From: JBGAJN01 sp044224905
GTDB lineage: Bacteria > Verrucomicrobiota > Verrucomicrobiia > Limisphaerales > JBGAJN01
NCBI GenBank assembly: GCA_044224905.1
Contig: JBGAJN010000003.1
Coordinates: 372,001 to 436,000, forward strand
Reading direction: 5' to 3'
DNA length: 64,000 bases
Of this stretch, positions 17,658 through 25,730 are shown in pieces. Below the pieces are notes generated by a model. That model ran no database searches. It had not been told where the DNA came from and worked only from the letters and a program-made list of their open reading frames with translations. The position numbers were made by a program, and so were the translations under genes. Position 1 is the first letter of the stretch. Each line of letters opens with the position of its first letter.

Positions 17658-18545
17658 TCAGAAAACCTTCATTGTATCGAGCACCGCGCGAATGCGGGGA
17701 ACCTCGTGCGTCCGAAAAAGATCGGTCTTACCGAGTGCGGCGAGCACCGCAAAGAACGGCTCGGCGCAGCGAACTTCCTCGCCGAAATACTCGAAGGCGT
17801 GGGGCAGGGCATGGCAGATGGGAAAGCCGAGTTCGCGCAGGCGAAACGTGTTCAGAAACGTGTTCATCTGGTGACGAACACGCACCGCGCTGTCCTGAAG
17901 ATTGCGGTAGTAGAAGCCGAGGCCGGGATCGATGAAGATTTTTTTCACACCGTTCTTGGTCGCGATCTCAATCTGGCGGGCAAAGTAATCGCGCATCATC
18001 GCGGTCGAATCGTCGCTGAAATTGAAATCGTTCACCGCGCGAACGTTCTTTCCCTGCACGTAGCAGATGATCACGGCTGCATCGTGCGTGGCGACCATGC
18101 GATACATTTCGCTACTGCGGTCATTGCCAGTGAGATTGAGGACATTCGCACCGGCTTCCAAGCATGCCCGCGTGACCGATGGATGGTAGGTCTCGACGGA
18201 TGTGAGAACCTTTTTTGCCCGCAATGCTTCGATGATCGGGATCAGCTGTTCCTTTTGCGCTGCCGCCGCGACGCGCGAAGCTTTCGCGAGCGTTGACTCG
18301 GCGCCGATGTCGATGATGGCCGCACCCTGCGCGTGGAGCACCAGGCTGCGTTCAATCGCCGCGTCGGTCGATAAGCAAACGCTCTCGCGATACCACGAAT
18401 CGGCCGAGAGGTTGACGACGCCCATGATCGACGGCTGTGAGTTGAAGGCGAATCGCTGGCCGCCAAGAGAAAATTCCTTCACGCGCGCGCGGGCGGAAGT
18501 ACGGTGTTGTTCCAGAAGGGCCGCGAGATGTTCAAGACTCAGCAT
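17658..18545 (-). CDS. Divergent dihydropteroate synthase-like protein
   Basis: The 295-residue product has the pterin-binding TIM-barrel features of dihydropteroate synthase: 'IMGVVNLSADSWYRE' (canonical MGVVNVTPDSF), 'IIDIGAEST', 'SVETYHPSV', 'VLNLTGND' and 'IFIDPGLGF'. Two points differ. The pterin-site Asp-rich strand reads 'VICYVQGKN' where 'LMHMQGTP' is normal, and the late SRK loop that binds sulfa drugs and p-aminobenzoate is replaced by 'GFPICHALPHAFEYFGEEV'. So the pterin half looks kept and the second substrate site changed. The open frame continues upstream into the tRNA gene, so the start at 18545 is preferred. A role in folate synthesis is possible but not secured. Confidence 0.75.
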   Translation of the reverse strand: MLSLEHLAALLEQHRTSARARVKEFSLGGQRFAFNSQPSIMGVVNLSADSWYRESVCLSTDAAIERSLVLHAQGAAIIDIGAESTLAKASRVAAAAQKEQLIPIIEALRAKKVLTSVETYHPSVTRACLEAGANVLNLTGNDRSSEMYRMVATHDAAVIICYVQGKNVRAVNDFNFSDDSTAMMRDYFARQIEIATKNGVKKIFIDPGLGFYYRNLQDSAVRVRHQMNTFLNTFRLRELGFPICHALPHAFEYFGEEVRCAEPFFAVLAALGKTDLFRTHEVPRIRAVLDTMKVF

Positions 18546-18604
18546 GACGGTGTCATTGGTGCCACAATTGAGCGCGAGGGAAAATGTTTTTGCTCCAAAG
18601 AGTG

Positions 18605-18678
18605 TGCGCCCGGCGGGAATCGAACCCACGACCCACGGATTAGAAATCCGTTGCTCTATCCAACTGAGCTACGAGCGC
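18605..18678 (-). tRNA. tRNA-Arg (anticodon UCU)
   Basis: On the minus strand a 74-nt cloverleaf folds cleanly. The acceptor arm GCGCTCG pairs with CGGGCGC (one G-U), the D arm is GCTC...GAGC, the anticodon arm ACGGA/TCCGT encloses the loop TTTCTAA with anticodon TCT, and the T arm carries GTTCGATTC. The discriminator base is A and the CCA end is not encoded. It reads the AGA (and possibly AGG) codons. A promoter-like TTGCCG and TAGTAA pair lies just upstream. Confidence 0.97.
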
Positions 18679-18697
18679 ATCCGCGCCATCGCGGCAT

Positions 18698-18727
18698 TTA
18701 CTATGCCCGCGTTGGAAATTACGGCAA
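18698..18727 (-). promoter_or_regulatory. Possible sigma-70 promoter for tRNA-Arg
   Basis: Read on the minus strand, TTGCCG (18722-18727) and TAGTAA (18698-18703) are separated by 18 bp. Transcription would start about 12 bases before the tRNA 5' end. The match to TTGACA/TATAAT is partial and spacing is slightly long, so this is only a candidate. Confidence 0.3.
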
Positions 18728-18854
18728 GCCTCGGTTGGGTGGTTTTGAACAGACGTCGGATGCGCGACTGAATCTCGGGCTTCATGCAGCCGCAAACTCC
18801 ATGACGTAAGGCATTCGTGGATCAATCGCTTCGCATGCGAAAACGCTGTCGCAA

Positions 18855-20159
18855 TCAATCCGCGATCGGCGCCGCGCGTTTGCGTTGCGGTCCAAAACCC
18901 GGGAACCGGATCGCGACGTATTGCCGCGATTCGTACAACTTGAACCCCGCCTTGTGAACTTCCCGCGCGATGCCAGGCATGTGCGCCGCTCCCCACGGGA
19001 TCATGATGTCCGTCGCGGTCGCGAGGTAATTGGTGAGTTCTTGCGTCACATGCTTGTTCCGTTTCGTGAGCAGGTCATCGAAGAGTTGTTCCTCGAAACG
19101 CGGCGGCGGCGTGTATTGCAGGAGCTTCTGGACGTTCTCTGGCTTCGCTCCCTGGCCGTGCACGAGCATGATCAGGTTCATCAAATCGATCGTGTTGGTG
19201 TGAAACTCAGACACATCGATATCCGCGCGCACCATCGTTCCCTTGATTGGCTTGAACTCTTTGACTTGCTCCGCCACGCCGAGCTTGGCGGCCATGCGCT
19301 CGTAAGTGATCTTGTTGGTGAGCAGGTTGAAATCGTCGGACACGCCTTCCATCAAGATGATCGAATTGGTCGGAAAGGATTGCGCCACCTTCCGGTAGAA
19401 ATCGAATTCGCCGACGTGCGACATCGGATACAGCTGAACCGTCTTGCCGTCGCTGCGGGTATACTTTCTCACTTGAACGGTGAGCCCTTCGGGACGCAGC
19501 GAAAGAAATCCATCGCTGAAATGATCCACTGCGAGCGCCGAACAAATGACGACGTAAATGATCACGGCGGGCACCGCGATGAGAAAGTTCACCGCCAGAA
19601 AAACTGAGAGCCGCAACCAGCTGAAGCGGTGCGGTGCGAGTTGATCCTCGGTCACCAAGGGCCAACGAAAGTGGAAACCGCCTTGCAACCGGTAGAGAAT
19701 CCACAAGGCGAAGGCGACCTGATACAGCGATAGCGCCCACGCCAAATGTTGAGTTCGGCTGAAATAATAGATCAGGACGGGAAGCGTAATCAGCGTGGCG
19801 ACGGGATTGAAAATCGTGAGGGGCAGAAACACGCTCTTCGGAATCATAGGCGTGATTCCCATCAGAACGTAGACCGCGAGCGAGACCAGCACTGTGAAGA
19901 GAACAAGGATGCCGCGCGGCAGCGAAAGGAGGTGAACGTCTAACATTAGGATCAAAGAATCGTCCGCCAGCGAGACAACCGCATCGGCGAGAAAGAGCCC
20001 AAGGCACACGCTCAACAGAATCGCGAGCAGTTGATGAGGTGTCGGCCCTTTACGAGGGGCGGTTACCAGCAGCGGCGGTTCGGCGGAAAATGGCGGTGGC
20101 GGCGTGCTGCCGGATTGAGGGTTTTCTTCGGTGGATGGAAAGTTTGAGTCGGGTGGCAC
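18855..20159 (-). CDS. Membrane protein with C-terminal TraB/GumN-like domain
   Basis: The 434-residue product has a Pro-rich cytoplasmic head, then five or six hydrophobic segments at about 45-220 (for example 'LLAILLSVCLGLFLADAVV' and 'VFLAVNFLIAVPAVIIYVVI'). The C-terminal half resembles the TraB/PrgY/GumN (TIKI-like) fold: 'LYPMSHVGEFDFYRKVAQ' early, 'SIILMEGVSDD' for the Glu-Gly strand and 'IMIPWGAAHMPGIAREV' for the conserved GAAHxxG ending. In TIKI these Glu/His positions coordinate metal for peptidase activity. The combination with a multi-spanning N-terminal half is unusual. The start is GTG; downstream ATGs would cut the head. Substrate and function are unknown. Confidence 0.72.
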   Translation of the reverse strand: MPPDSNFPSTEENPQSGSTPPPPFSAEPPLLVTAPRKGPTPHQLLAILLSVCLGLFLADAVVSLADDSLILMLDVHLLSLPRGILVLFTVLVSLAVYVLMGITPMIPKSVFLPLTIFNPVATLITLPVLIYYFSRTQHLAWALSLYQVAFALWILYRLQGGFHFRWPLVTEDQLAPHRFSWLRLSVFLAVNFLIAVPAVIIYVVICSALAVDHFSDGFLSLRPEGLTVQVRKYTRSDGKTVQLYPMSHVGEFDFYRKVAQSFPTNSIILMEGVSDDFNLLTNKITYERMAAKLGVAEQVKEFKPIKGTMVRADIDVSEFHTNTIDLMNLIMLVHGQGAKPENVQKLLQYTPPPRFEEQLFDDLLTKRNKHVTQELTNYLATATDIMIPWGAAHMPGIAREVHKAGFKLYESRQYVAIRFPGFGPQRKRAAPIAD

Positions 20160-20357
20160 TAGAAATGTCTTTCGAACAATCGGTCTCGGTTATGGGCGCT
20201 CGCGGCGCGTGTTTATAATTGGCTCACAGCATTGACCGCACGCGTTGCCATGGCAATGCGATTCACAGTGTGTACGCGACGCACTTCCGGATTGACCCCG
20301 CCCGTTTGCGCAAGGAACTTGCCGACACCCGTGTTGCCTGTGGAATCCATCGAAGAA

Positions 20358-21026
20358 ATGTTGGAACAATTGACGAAGCCGGACGTCTCCATCCGGCGCT
20401 GGAGGACTGGAGTTAGATTGTTCGTGTTGTTTGCTTTCTTAGCGGTTCTGTTAGTTGGTTGCGCTTCGGTTCCCAAAATCGATCGGTCGAGTGCATCGGT
20501 CAGTTCATCGACGAATTCGGTGGCGCACGCGCCGCCCGCCGACCATTGGCTTTATTCGATCGCCCCGCGTTACCGCGACGACTTCACGTGTCCGCTCCAG
20601 TATTTTACTTGGAGCCTGTTTGGAAATGAGGACGACGGAATGTTCAACGAGGATCAGACCAACGGAGTCCCCAAGACCGTCTGCTTTAAGGACGCGGCGA
20701 AGTGGTATGCGCGAAATCCGCTCCACAACTTCACGTTCTACACGCTAGGCACCGTGGGCAATCCCGAGCACTTGAACCTCACGCTCTTCGCCGCGGACAA
20801 CGACGGCGTTCGCGCACTGAAATTGAATGGCGAATCCTACGTCTTCAAGGAGCGGTGGTCGTTTCAGATCGCGATCAACGACGGCTTCCCGTTCATTGCG
20901 TGGAAGATTCCGTATCGATTCTTCGGCGGAACGAAGCGGCAGTTCGATGGTTACTTCGGGCGGCGCCCCTCAGGATCCATCGGCGCGAAGTTCAGACCGG
21001 CGGTCAAGTTTGCCGAAACGCGGTAA
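20358..21026 (+). CDS. Lipoprotein of unknown function
   Basis: The 222-residue product has a lipoprotein signal: basic 'RRWRTG', hydrophobic 'LFVLFAFLAVLLVGC' with lipobox LVGC, then a Ser-rich linker. The mature domain (about 60-222) is not recognised; it is rich in aromatic residues and has 'YRDDFTCPLQYFTWSLFGN' and 'NPLHNFTFYTLG'. The start is uncertain: the frame is open back to a TTG at 20232, and a TATAAT hexamer lies at 20214-20219. I picked the ATG at 20358 as the first that leaves a fairly short signal peptide. No neighbour shares its direction closely, so it is probably a single-gene unit, ended by the hairpin at 21058-21094. Confidence 0.7.
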   Translation: MLEQLTKPDVSIRRWRTGVRLFVLFAFLAVLLVGCASVPKIDRSSASVSSSTNSVAHAPPADHWLYSIAPRYRDDFTCPLQYFTWSLFGNEDDGMFNEDQTNGVPKTVCFKDAAKWYARNPLHNFTFYTLGTVGNPEHLNLTLFAADNDGVRALKLNGESYVFKERWSFQIAINDGFPFIAWKIPYRFFGGTKRQFDGYFGRRPSGSIGAKFRPAVKFAETR

Positions 21027-21057
21027 CGTCCCGCTTCAAATCTCGCTACCGAACGAA

Positions 21058-21094
21058 TCAGGGCCCCGTTGGAAAATCCCAAACAGGGCCCTGA
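21058..21094. terminator. Strong stem-loop between convergent genes
   Basis: TCAGGGCCC (21058-21066) pairs perfectly with GGGCCCTGA (21086-21094), and an inner TTGG/CCAA pair extends the stem. It sits between the convergent lipoprotein and TIGR03118-like genes. A TTTTT run comes only 14 bases after the right arm, so it is not a classic intrinsic terminator, but its place suggests transcription termination or mRNA end protection. Confidence 0.5.
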
Positions 21095-21160
21095 GGTGGT
21101 TGGTGGTTTTTGCGGCGTGCTCTACCTTATGAGCAGCGCACCGGGAAAACCCCGAAGAAC

Positions 21161-22321
21161 TTAATCGTGATGTTTCCGGTAATCTTCAGCCGTTTCGATC
21201 TCCTTTTGGAGCACACCGAAGAGGCCGTGGGTTTCACCATTCGGCCCCGCGGTGAAGTAGAGGTCGGTGGGCACACCCGCAGTGCCCGCGGCGCCAAACG
21301 TCAAACCCCACAGACCGTCGATCTTTACAGGACATTCTTCCGTGCCTTTGAGCAGGCCGCGGAATTTTCCGTCTGCACGAAAGGACATGATCGTGCCGCT
21401 GCCAAAGTTGCCTACTAGCAACTGATCTGCGTGTGAACCGAAACTCGTCGGGGCCAGCGTCACGCCCCACGGCGAATTCAGCTCGCGAATATTTCCGCCG
21501 GCCGCTTTGCCGGTCGCGAAGCGAAGGAATTTGCCGGTGGCGACCGTGAGGATATCGATCAACCCTCGCCCGCGTCCCGAGTCGACTCCGTTCTTGGTGG
21601 CGTTTTGTTTTGCATACGTAACAAACACATTTCCAGCAACGTTCTGAACGTTGAAGGGCGCGTATCCGGTCGGTGCATGCACGTCGGTGAACTGGCCAAC
21701 GAGTTGGCGGTTTGTGTCATAGACGTCAATCGTGCCTTCCCGGAAGTTGGCCAAGAGGAGGACTGGCCCCGAGTTGTTGGTTGCCAGCGCTATGCCTGTG
21801 TAGAGCGCGGTGTTCCGCGCGGCTAAAACCTCAGCGGTGTTGCCCAATGATGGTCGCCAGCCCGAGATCGTGCCGTCGGTGCCGGCGAAGATGAATATAT
21901 CTCCGTTGAAAGCACCGGTGTTGTTGAAGATCTGTCCGGTGACGCCGCCGTTACCGGGAATCGTGACAATTCGCGCGTTCGTGGTCGCGTGTGGGGAGCC
22001 GAATGCATCGTTGGTGACCGAATACAATGTCGCTTTGCCGGCGCCGTTGTCGCCGATCCAGAACGGTCCGGTCGGTCCGAACGCAATGCCCCAAGCGTTG
22101 ACTAGGTTAGTGTCCTGCAGCTGCGCGACGTTGGAAATGTCTGAGACCAGATTGAGTTGCCGATAATGCGTTTCCTCGTCGTCGTGGTCGCGCTCGTGGG
22201 AATACTCCGCTGCGAAGAGCGGAAGGCTCGCCAGCACGGCGACAGATGCAGTAAGGAGGCCGTGAAACCATTTTCGTCCCAGCTTCAGAGTTGAATGCGG
22301 ATTCGTCGTTTTGTTTTTCAT
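21161..22321 (-). CDS. TIGR03118-family exported protein (propeller-like)
   Basis: The 386-residue product has a signal peptide ('LLTASVAVLASLPLFAAE') and then the layout of the TIGR03118 conserved proteins: 'NLVSDISNVAQLQDTNLVNAWGIAFGP' opening, 'FWIGDNGAGKATLY', 'NGDIFIFAGTDGTISGW', 'VFVTYAKQN', 'LNSPWGVTLAP' and a closing 'YFTAGPNGETHGLFG'. These repeats resemble NHL-type beta-propeller blades. No enzyme activity is known to me for the family. A His/Asp/Glu-rich stretch follows the signal peptide ('YSHERDHDDEETHYRQ'), possibly metal-binding. The gene has its own promoter region shared divergently with the sigma-factor gene. Confidence 0.82.
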   Translation of the reverse strand: MKNKTTNPHSTLKLGRKWFHGLLTASVAVLASLPLFAAEYSHERDHDDEETHYRQLNLVSDISNVAQLQDTNLVNAWGIAFGPTGPFWIGDNGAGKATLYSVTNDAFGSPHATTNARIVTIPGNGGVTGQIFNNTGAFNGDIFIFAGTDGTISGWRPSLGNTAEVLAARNTALYTGIALATNNSGPVLLLANFREGTIDVYDTNRQLVGQFTDVHAPTGYAPFNVQNVAGNVFVTYAKQNATKNGVDSGRGRGLIDILTVATGKFLRFATGKAAGGNIRELNSPWGVTLAPTSFGSHADQLLVGNFGSGTIMSFRADGKFRGLLKGTEECPVKIDGLWGLTFGAAGTAGVPTDLYFTAGPNGETHGLFGVLQKEIETAEDYRKHHD

Positions 22322-22649
22322 GTGTATTTGTTTTTGGTCGTTGAGTGCCCAAACGGCGCCCGTTGGTGCAGAGCGGACCGGAGTGGCGAAATGGCGTTGC
22401 TAACGCATTGCACAGTTCGCGACCTGGCTTCACCACTGCCAACAGAGCGATTCCATTCGAGTCGTTAATGAGAGCATGGGGAGTTGAATTGGTTCCCGAT
22501 CGGCGGTGAGAATTCCTGATCCCAGCCCGGGCCTTTCGTCCCATCGCTACGATCATTCATCACTTGCTCCTTAGTCCCATTGTGGGGCTTCGCTTGCAGC
22601 CGCGAGAGTGGAGGTCTCAATCGTTAGTCACCGCCGACCATTTTGAATT
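22322..22649. other. Intergenic region, divergent promoters
   Basis: These 328 bases separate two divergently transcribed genes (TIGR03118-like and ECF sigma). I see no plausible gene, tRNA or strong hairpin in it. It should hold promoters for both genes, but I could not identify a convincing -35/-10 pair. Confidence 0.5.
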
Positions 22650-23330
22650 ATGAACTCGACCGATCAGTTCGAAACGATAGTTCGTCAATACTACGAACCC
22701 CTCTATCGGTTCGCGAGAAGCCTCACGCGGGCCGAATTCGACGCCGAGGATCTGACCCAGCAAACTTTTTTCATCTGGGCAACCAAGGGACATCAGCTGC
22801 GCGACGTTTCGAAAGTGAAGACGTGGTTGTTTACTACCTTGCATCGCACCTTCCTTGCCAAGTGCCGGACGCAGATGCCCGTTGCCCACGTCGAATCGGC
22901 TGAAGTAAGGGAGCACTTGGCGACGCTCTCCGTGGAGATCTCCGAGCAGTTGGACTATTCGCAGGTGCTGCCCGCGTTGGCGCAAGTTGACGCGATCTAT
23001 CAAACCGCGATGACGCTTTACTACCTCCGTGGCCGTTCTTACAGAGACATTGCCGCGGAGCTCAGTATTCCGATGGGGACGGTCAAATCACGCATCGCAC
23101 GTGGGCTCGCGCAACTGAAGGAGATTCTGTTAATGGCGGGTTACCGCGACTCATCACTCAATCGCGATGAAATCTTCACGATCGCCAGCACGGTTCCAAC
23201 AGCGCCTTTGCCCGAAAGGGAAATTCACGCTCGTTGCTGTCGCGAGTTGGCAGAGGCTGAGTTGAAAGCGTGGCGTGAGGAGTGGGGCTTTAGTCCCGTT
23301 TCAATCGAGCAACAACTTGGTGCAGCCTGA
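22650..23330 (+). CDS. ECF-type RNA polymerase sigma factor
   Basis: The 226-residue product has region 2 ('YYEPLYRFARSLTRAEFDAEDLTQQTFFIWAT') and region 4 ('QTAMTLYYLRGRSYRDIAAELSIPMGTVKSRIARGLAQLKEIL') of an extracytoplasmic-function sigma-70 factor. Region 3 is absent as expected. A tail of about 55 residues after region 4 is longer than usual and is hydrophilic. No anti-sigma gene follows; instead a single-domain receiver starts 55 bp downstream. It would direct RNA polymerase to a special promoter set; which one is unknown. In this phylum many ECF factors lack a linked anti-sigma factor and have C-terminal extensions. Confidence 0.92.
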   Translation: MNSTDQFETIVRQYYEPLYRFARSLTRAEFDAEDLTQQTFFIWATKGHQLRDVSKVKTWLFTTLHRTFLAKCRTQMPVAHVESAEVREHLATLSVEISEQLDYSQVLPALAQVDAIYQTAMTLYYLRGRSYRDIAAELSIPMGTVKSRIARGLAQLKEILLMAGYRDSSLNRDEIFTIASTVPTAPLPEREIHARCCRELAEAELKAWREEWGFSPVSIEQQLGAA

Positions 23331-23385
23331 ATCAAGCACGGTATGCGCTGGCGTTCGCCCGTTGGGCGTCTCGTGAAACGGCAAT

Positions 23386-23847
23386 ATGATCAACCCTCAA
23401 AAAATGTTCCCGCGGCGAAACGCGGCGTCTCCAAGGATGCCGCGAACAGCTTCGGTTCCGTTGATCTATGTGGTCGATGACGAGGAGGGTCTGACCGAGC
23501 TGTATACCATTTTCCTCGAACCATCCGGCTACCGGGTGAGCACCTTCAACGATCGCGCGGACGCGCTGGCCGCTTTGAAAGCGGATCACGCTAAACCGGA
23601 TTTGTTGATCACGGATTACCACGGCCTCTCGATGTCCGTTGATCGGTTTATGAACCTCTGCCTCGCAGTTCATCCCGCGCTTCGAATTTTGATGGCGAGC
23701 GGCTTGAACCAAACTGCCGCCCGCATTTCTCAACTGAAGCCGGACCTGTTTATCCAGAAGCCGTTCACTCCCGAAGAGCTCAGGCAGGCGGTCAAGGCGG
23801 TGTTATCCGTCACGCCCATCAAACATCTAAATCGTTCGAACACATGA
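23386..23847 (+). CDS. Single-domain response regulator (receiver)
   Basis: A 153-residue CheY-like receiver. The acid pocket is D31-D32, the phospho-acceptor is D77 in 'LLITDYHG', the Ser of 'LMASG' is the switch position and K125 ends 'FIQKPF'. The first 25 residues are basic and not part of the domain. There is no output domain. The stop overlaps the start of the next gene (ATGA), which gives translational coupling to an exported SUMF1-like protein. It follows an ECF sigma gene by 55 bp. Such receivers act by contacting partners; an obvious partner here would be the sigma factor, which is inference. Confidence 0.9.
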   Translation: MINPQKMFPRRNAASPRMPRTASVPLIYVVDDEEGLTELYTIFLEPSGYRVSTFNDRADALAALKADHAKPDLLITDYHGLSMSVDRFMNLCLAVHPALRILMASGLNQTAARISQLKPDLFIQKPFTPEELRQAVKAVLSVTPIKHLNRSNT

Positions 23848-25286
23848 AGACTCACCGCCACATTATTCGTTGGATCGCGCTAACCGTAATGGCTTGGGCG
23901 CACCTCGCATTACCGGGCCGCGCGCAGGAAGTAGTTGTTCTGGATCCCGATCTCAACGCAGCGATCCGTCAGGAGCTCCAAAAGCCCGCGGGGCCTTTGA
24001 CCGAGGCGGACCTTCTCAGCCTGACAGTACTAAACGCCTGCTGTCGAAATGTGAGGGATCTGCAAGGACTGGAGGCGGCGCATAATCTCATCACGCTCGA
24101 CCTTGGTTCAAACGGGCTCGAGAGGCTTACATTGCCGGCGGGACTGACAAACCTGACGAACCTCGTTCTCTCCGGCAACCAATTGACTAACGTCACACTG
24201 CCGCCCGATTGTTCGAAGTTGTCCAATCTTGTTTTGGACGGTAATCCGCTCGGCTCGCTCGTCGTGTCAGAACCGCTTGCGGCTTCCGGCCTATTCAACG
24301 CGGTTGCCTCGTTGCGTAATCAGGGCGTCTCCGTGTTGACGTATCCGTTGGACGTAGGATTAGTCCGGCCACGGATGTTGGTTGGAGCGTTTCGATTCGG
24401 CATCACGGGCCCGCCGGGAGTATACGGCGTTTACAGCTCGTCGGATCTCGCGACGTGGAACTTTCTACGCACCGCGAACAATCCGCTCGGCAGCGTTTCC
24501 TATGTCGACGCGGTGGGGGATCTAGCGCAGCAGAGGTTTTATCGAGCGCAATTTCAAAGCCCGCCCACAAACATGATTTTCATCCCGCCGACCGCCTTCA
24601 CGATGGGCAGTCCGCTTAACGAGCAGGATCGCGATGCCAATGAAGGTCCGCAGACGATCGTCGCGCTCAGTCGGGGGTTCTGGATCGGAAAATATGAAGT
24701 CACTCAAGCTGAGTATTTGTCGGTCATGAATACCAACCCCAGCGTGTTCACCGGCGATCTGACTCGGCCGATTTCCAGCGTGAGTTGGTTCGATGCCACC
24801 AATTACTGCGCGAAGCTTACCCAACGAGAGCTGGCCGCGGGACGGATTGCTGCCGGCAGCCAATTCCGTCTCCCGACTGAAGCAGAGTGGGAGTGCGCTG
24901 CCCGCGCGGGCACGGCGACGCGGTTCAGCTACGGGGATGATCCGTCCTACGCCGGCCTGACTAACCACGCTTGGTTTGCTGATAACGCGGGTCCGACCGC
25001 TCACCGCGTCGGGCAGAAACTTCCGAATCCGTGGGGCCTTTACGACATGGCTGGGAATGTCTGGGAGTGGTGCCAGGATTGGTTCGGCCCTCTGCCTGGC
25101 GGCGTACAGACGGATCCGACGGGTCCGCCTAGCAGCGCGAATGGATTAAAGGTCATTCGCGGAGGAGCGTACGATTTCAGTGGGCCGGACTGCCGTTCGG
25201 CCCGGCGGAATTCCTTTGGTGCGAGCCCATTCCTTACTGATTCAGACCTCGGCTTCCGCGTCGTGCTCGTCACCGATTCACCATGA
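23844..25286 (+). CDS. Exported protein with leucine-rich and SUMF1/FGE-like domains
   Basis: The 480-residue product has a signal peptide ('WIALTVMAWAHLALPGRAQ'), a short leucine-rich section at about 75-145 ('LITLDLGSNGLERLTLP', 'LTNLVLSGNQL'), a beta module at about 165-235 ending 'RFYRAQF', and a C-terminal sulfatase-modifying-factor (formylglycine-generating-like) domain at about 240-475 ('FTMGSPLNEQDRDANEGPQ', 'FRLPTEAEWECAARAGTATR', 'MAGNVWEWCQDWFG'). The usual active-site Cys pair in the 'RGGSYxCxxxxC' segment is absent: it reads 'RGGAYDFSGPDCRSARR', with one Cys only. So it probably binds or displays something and does not oxidise sulfatases. Its start overlaps the receiver gene. Confidence 0.87.
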   Translation: MKTHRHIIRWIALTVMAWAHLALPGRAQEVVVLDPDLNAAIRQELQKPAGPLTEADLLSLTVLNACCRNVRDLQGLEAAHNLITLDLGSNGLERLTLPAGLTNLTNLVLSGNQLTNVTLPPDCSKLSNLVLDGNPLGSLVVSEPLAASGLFNAVASLRNQGVSVLTYPLDVGLVRPRMLVGAFRFGITGPPGVYGVYSSSDLATWNFLRTANNPLGSVSYVDAVGDLAQQRFYRAQFQSPPTNMIFIPPTAFTMGSPLNEQDRDANEGPQTIVALSRGFWIGKYEVTQAEYLSVMNTNPSVFTGDLTRPISSVSWFDATNYCAKLTQRELAAGRIAAGSQFRLPTEAEWECAARAGTATRFSYGDDPSYAGLTNHAWFADNAGPTAHRVGQKLPNPWGLYDMAGNVWEWCQDWFGPLPGGVQTDPTGPPSSANGLKVIRGGAYDFSGPDCRSARRNSFGASPFLTDSDLGFRVVLVTDSP

Positions 25287-25425
25287 AATTTGTTCGCATC
25301 GCGCATGCGCTGCCAAGGCTATTCCGCCTGAGCAGTGATGAGTGGGCGGAAACAATTTGGCGCTCGCTTTAAGGTTGCGCGTGCGCTGAAGAAATGAAGC
25401 AACCCAAACAACACATAGAAAACAT

Positions 25426-25653
25426 ATGCCATTGATAAACGTAAAACTCATGGAAGGCGTTTTTACGCCGAAACAAAAGCAGGACATGATCACCAAACTC
25501 ACGGATACGATGGTGTCGATCGAAGGCGAGAACATGCGCTCGGTGACCTTGGTGGTTCTTGAGGAGGTCAGGAGCGGAGACTGGGCGGTCGGCGGCAACG
25601 CGTTCACAACCGCCGATGTGAAGGCCCTAGCTGCCGGCCAGGCAAAAGGCTAA
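25426..25653 (+). CDS. 4-oxalocrotonate tautomerase-family protein
   Basis: This 75-residue protein belongs to the tautomerase superfamily. After removal of Met it starts with the catalytic Pro1 ('PLINVKLMEG'), and the C-terminal strand reads 'LVVLEEVRSGDWAVGG'. Position 11, Arg in 4-oxalocrotonate tautomerase, is Val here, so substrate binding differs from the classic enzyme. Family members form hexamers or trimers and use Pro1 as general base. It stands alone in the genome context: 139 bp after the SUMF1-like gene and convergent with a SnoaL-like gene. The open frame on the other strand is a shadow. Confidence 0.88.
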   Translation: MPLINVKLMEGVFTPKQKQDMITKLTDTMVSIEGENMRSVTLVVLEEVRSGDWAVGGNAFTTADVKALAAGQAKG

Positions 25654-25663
25654 CGCCAACACA

Positions 25664-25730
25664 GGCTCAGCGATCTCGACTCTCGCGCTAAGGGAAAACG
25701 TTCCGCACGACGGGATTTGGTCGCTGAGCC
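25664..25730. repeat. 10-bp inverted repeat with 47-base spacer
   Basis: GGCTCAGCGA (25664-25673) is repeated in exact inverse orientation as TCGCTGAGCC (25721-25730), just after the tautomerase stop. The spacer is long for an intrinsic terminator and no T-run follows. It may form the foot of a longer RNA fold. Confidence 0.45.

Noticed and set aside
20214..20219. TATAAT as a promoter -10 for the lipoprotein gene
   Set aside because: No acceptable -35 hexamer lies 16-18 bp upstream, so I mention it only in the lipoprotein entry.
20213..20476. Short minus-strand frame between the TraB-like and lipoprotein genes
   Set aside because: It overlaps the lipoprotein signal sequence, has no recognised motif and no plausible start signal.
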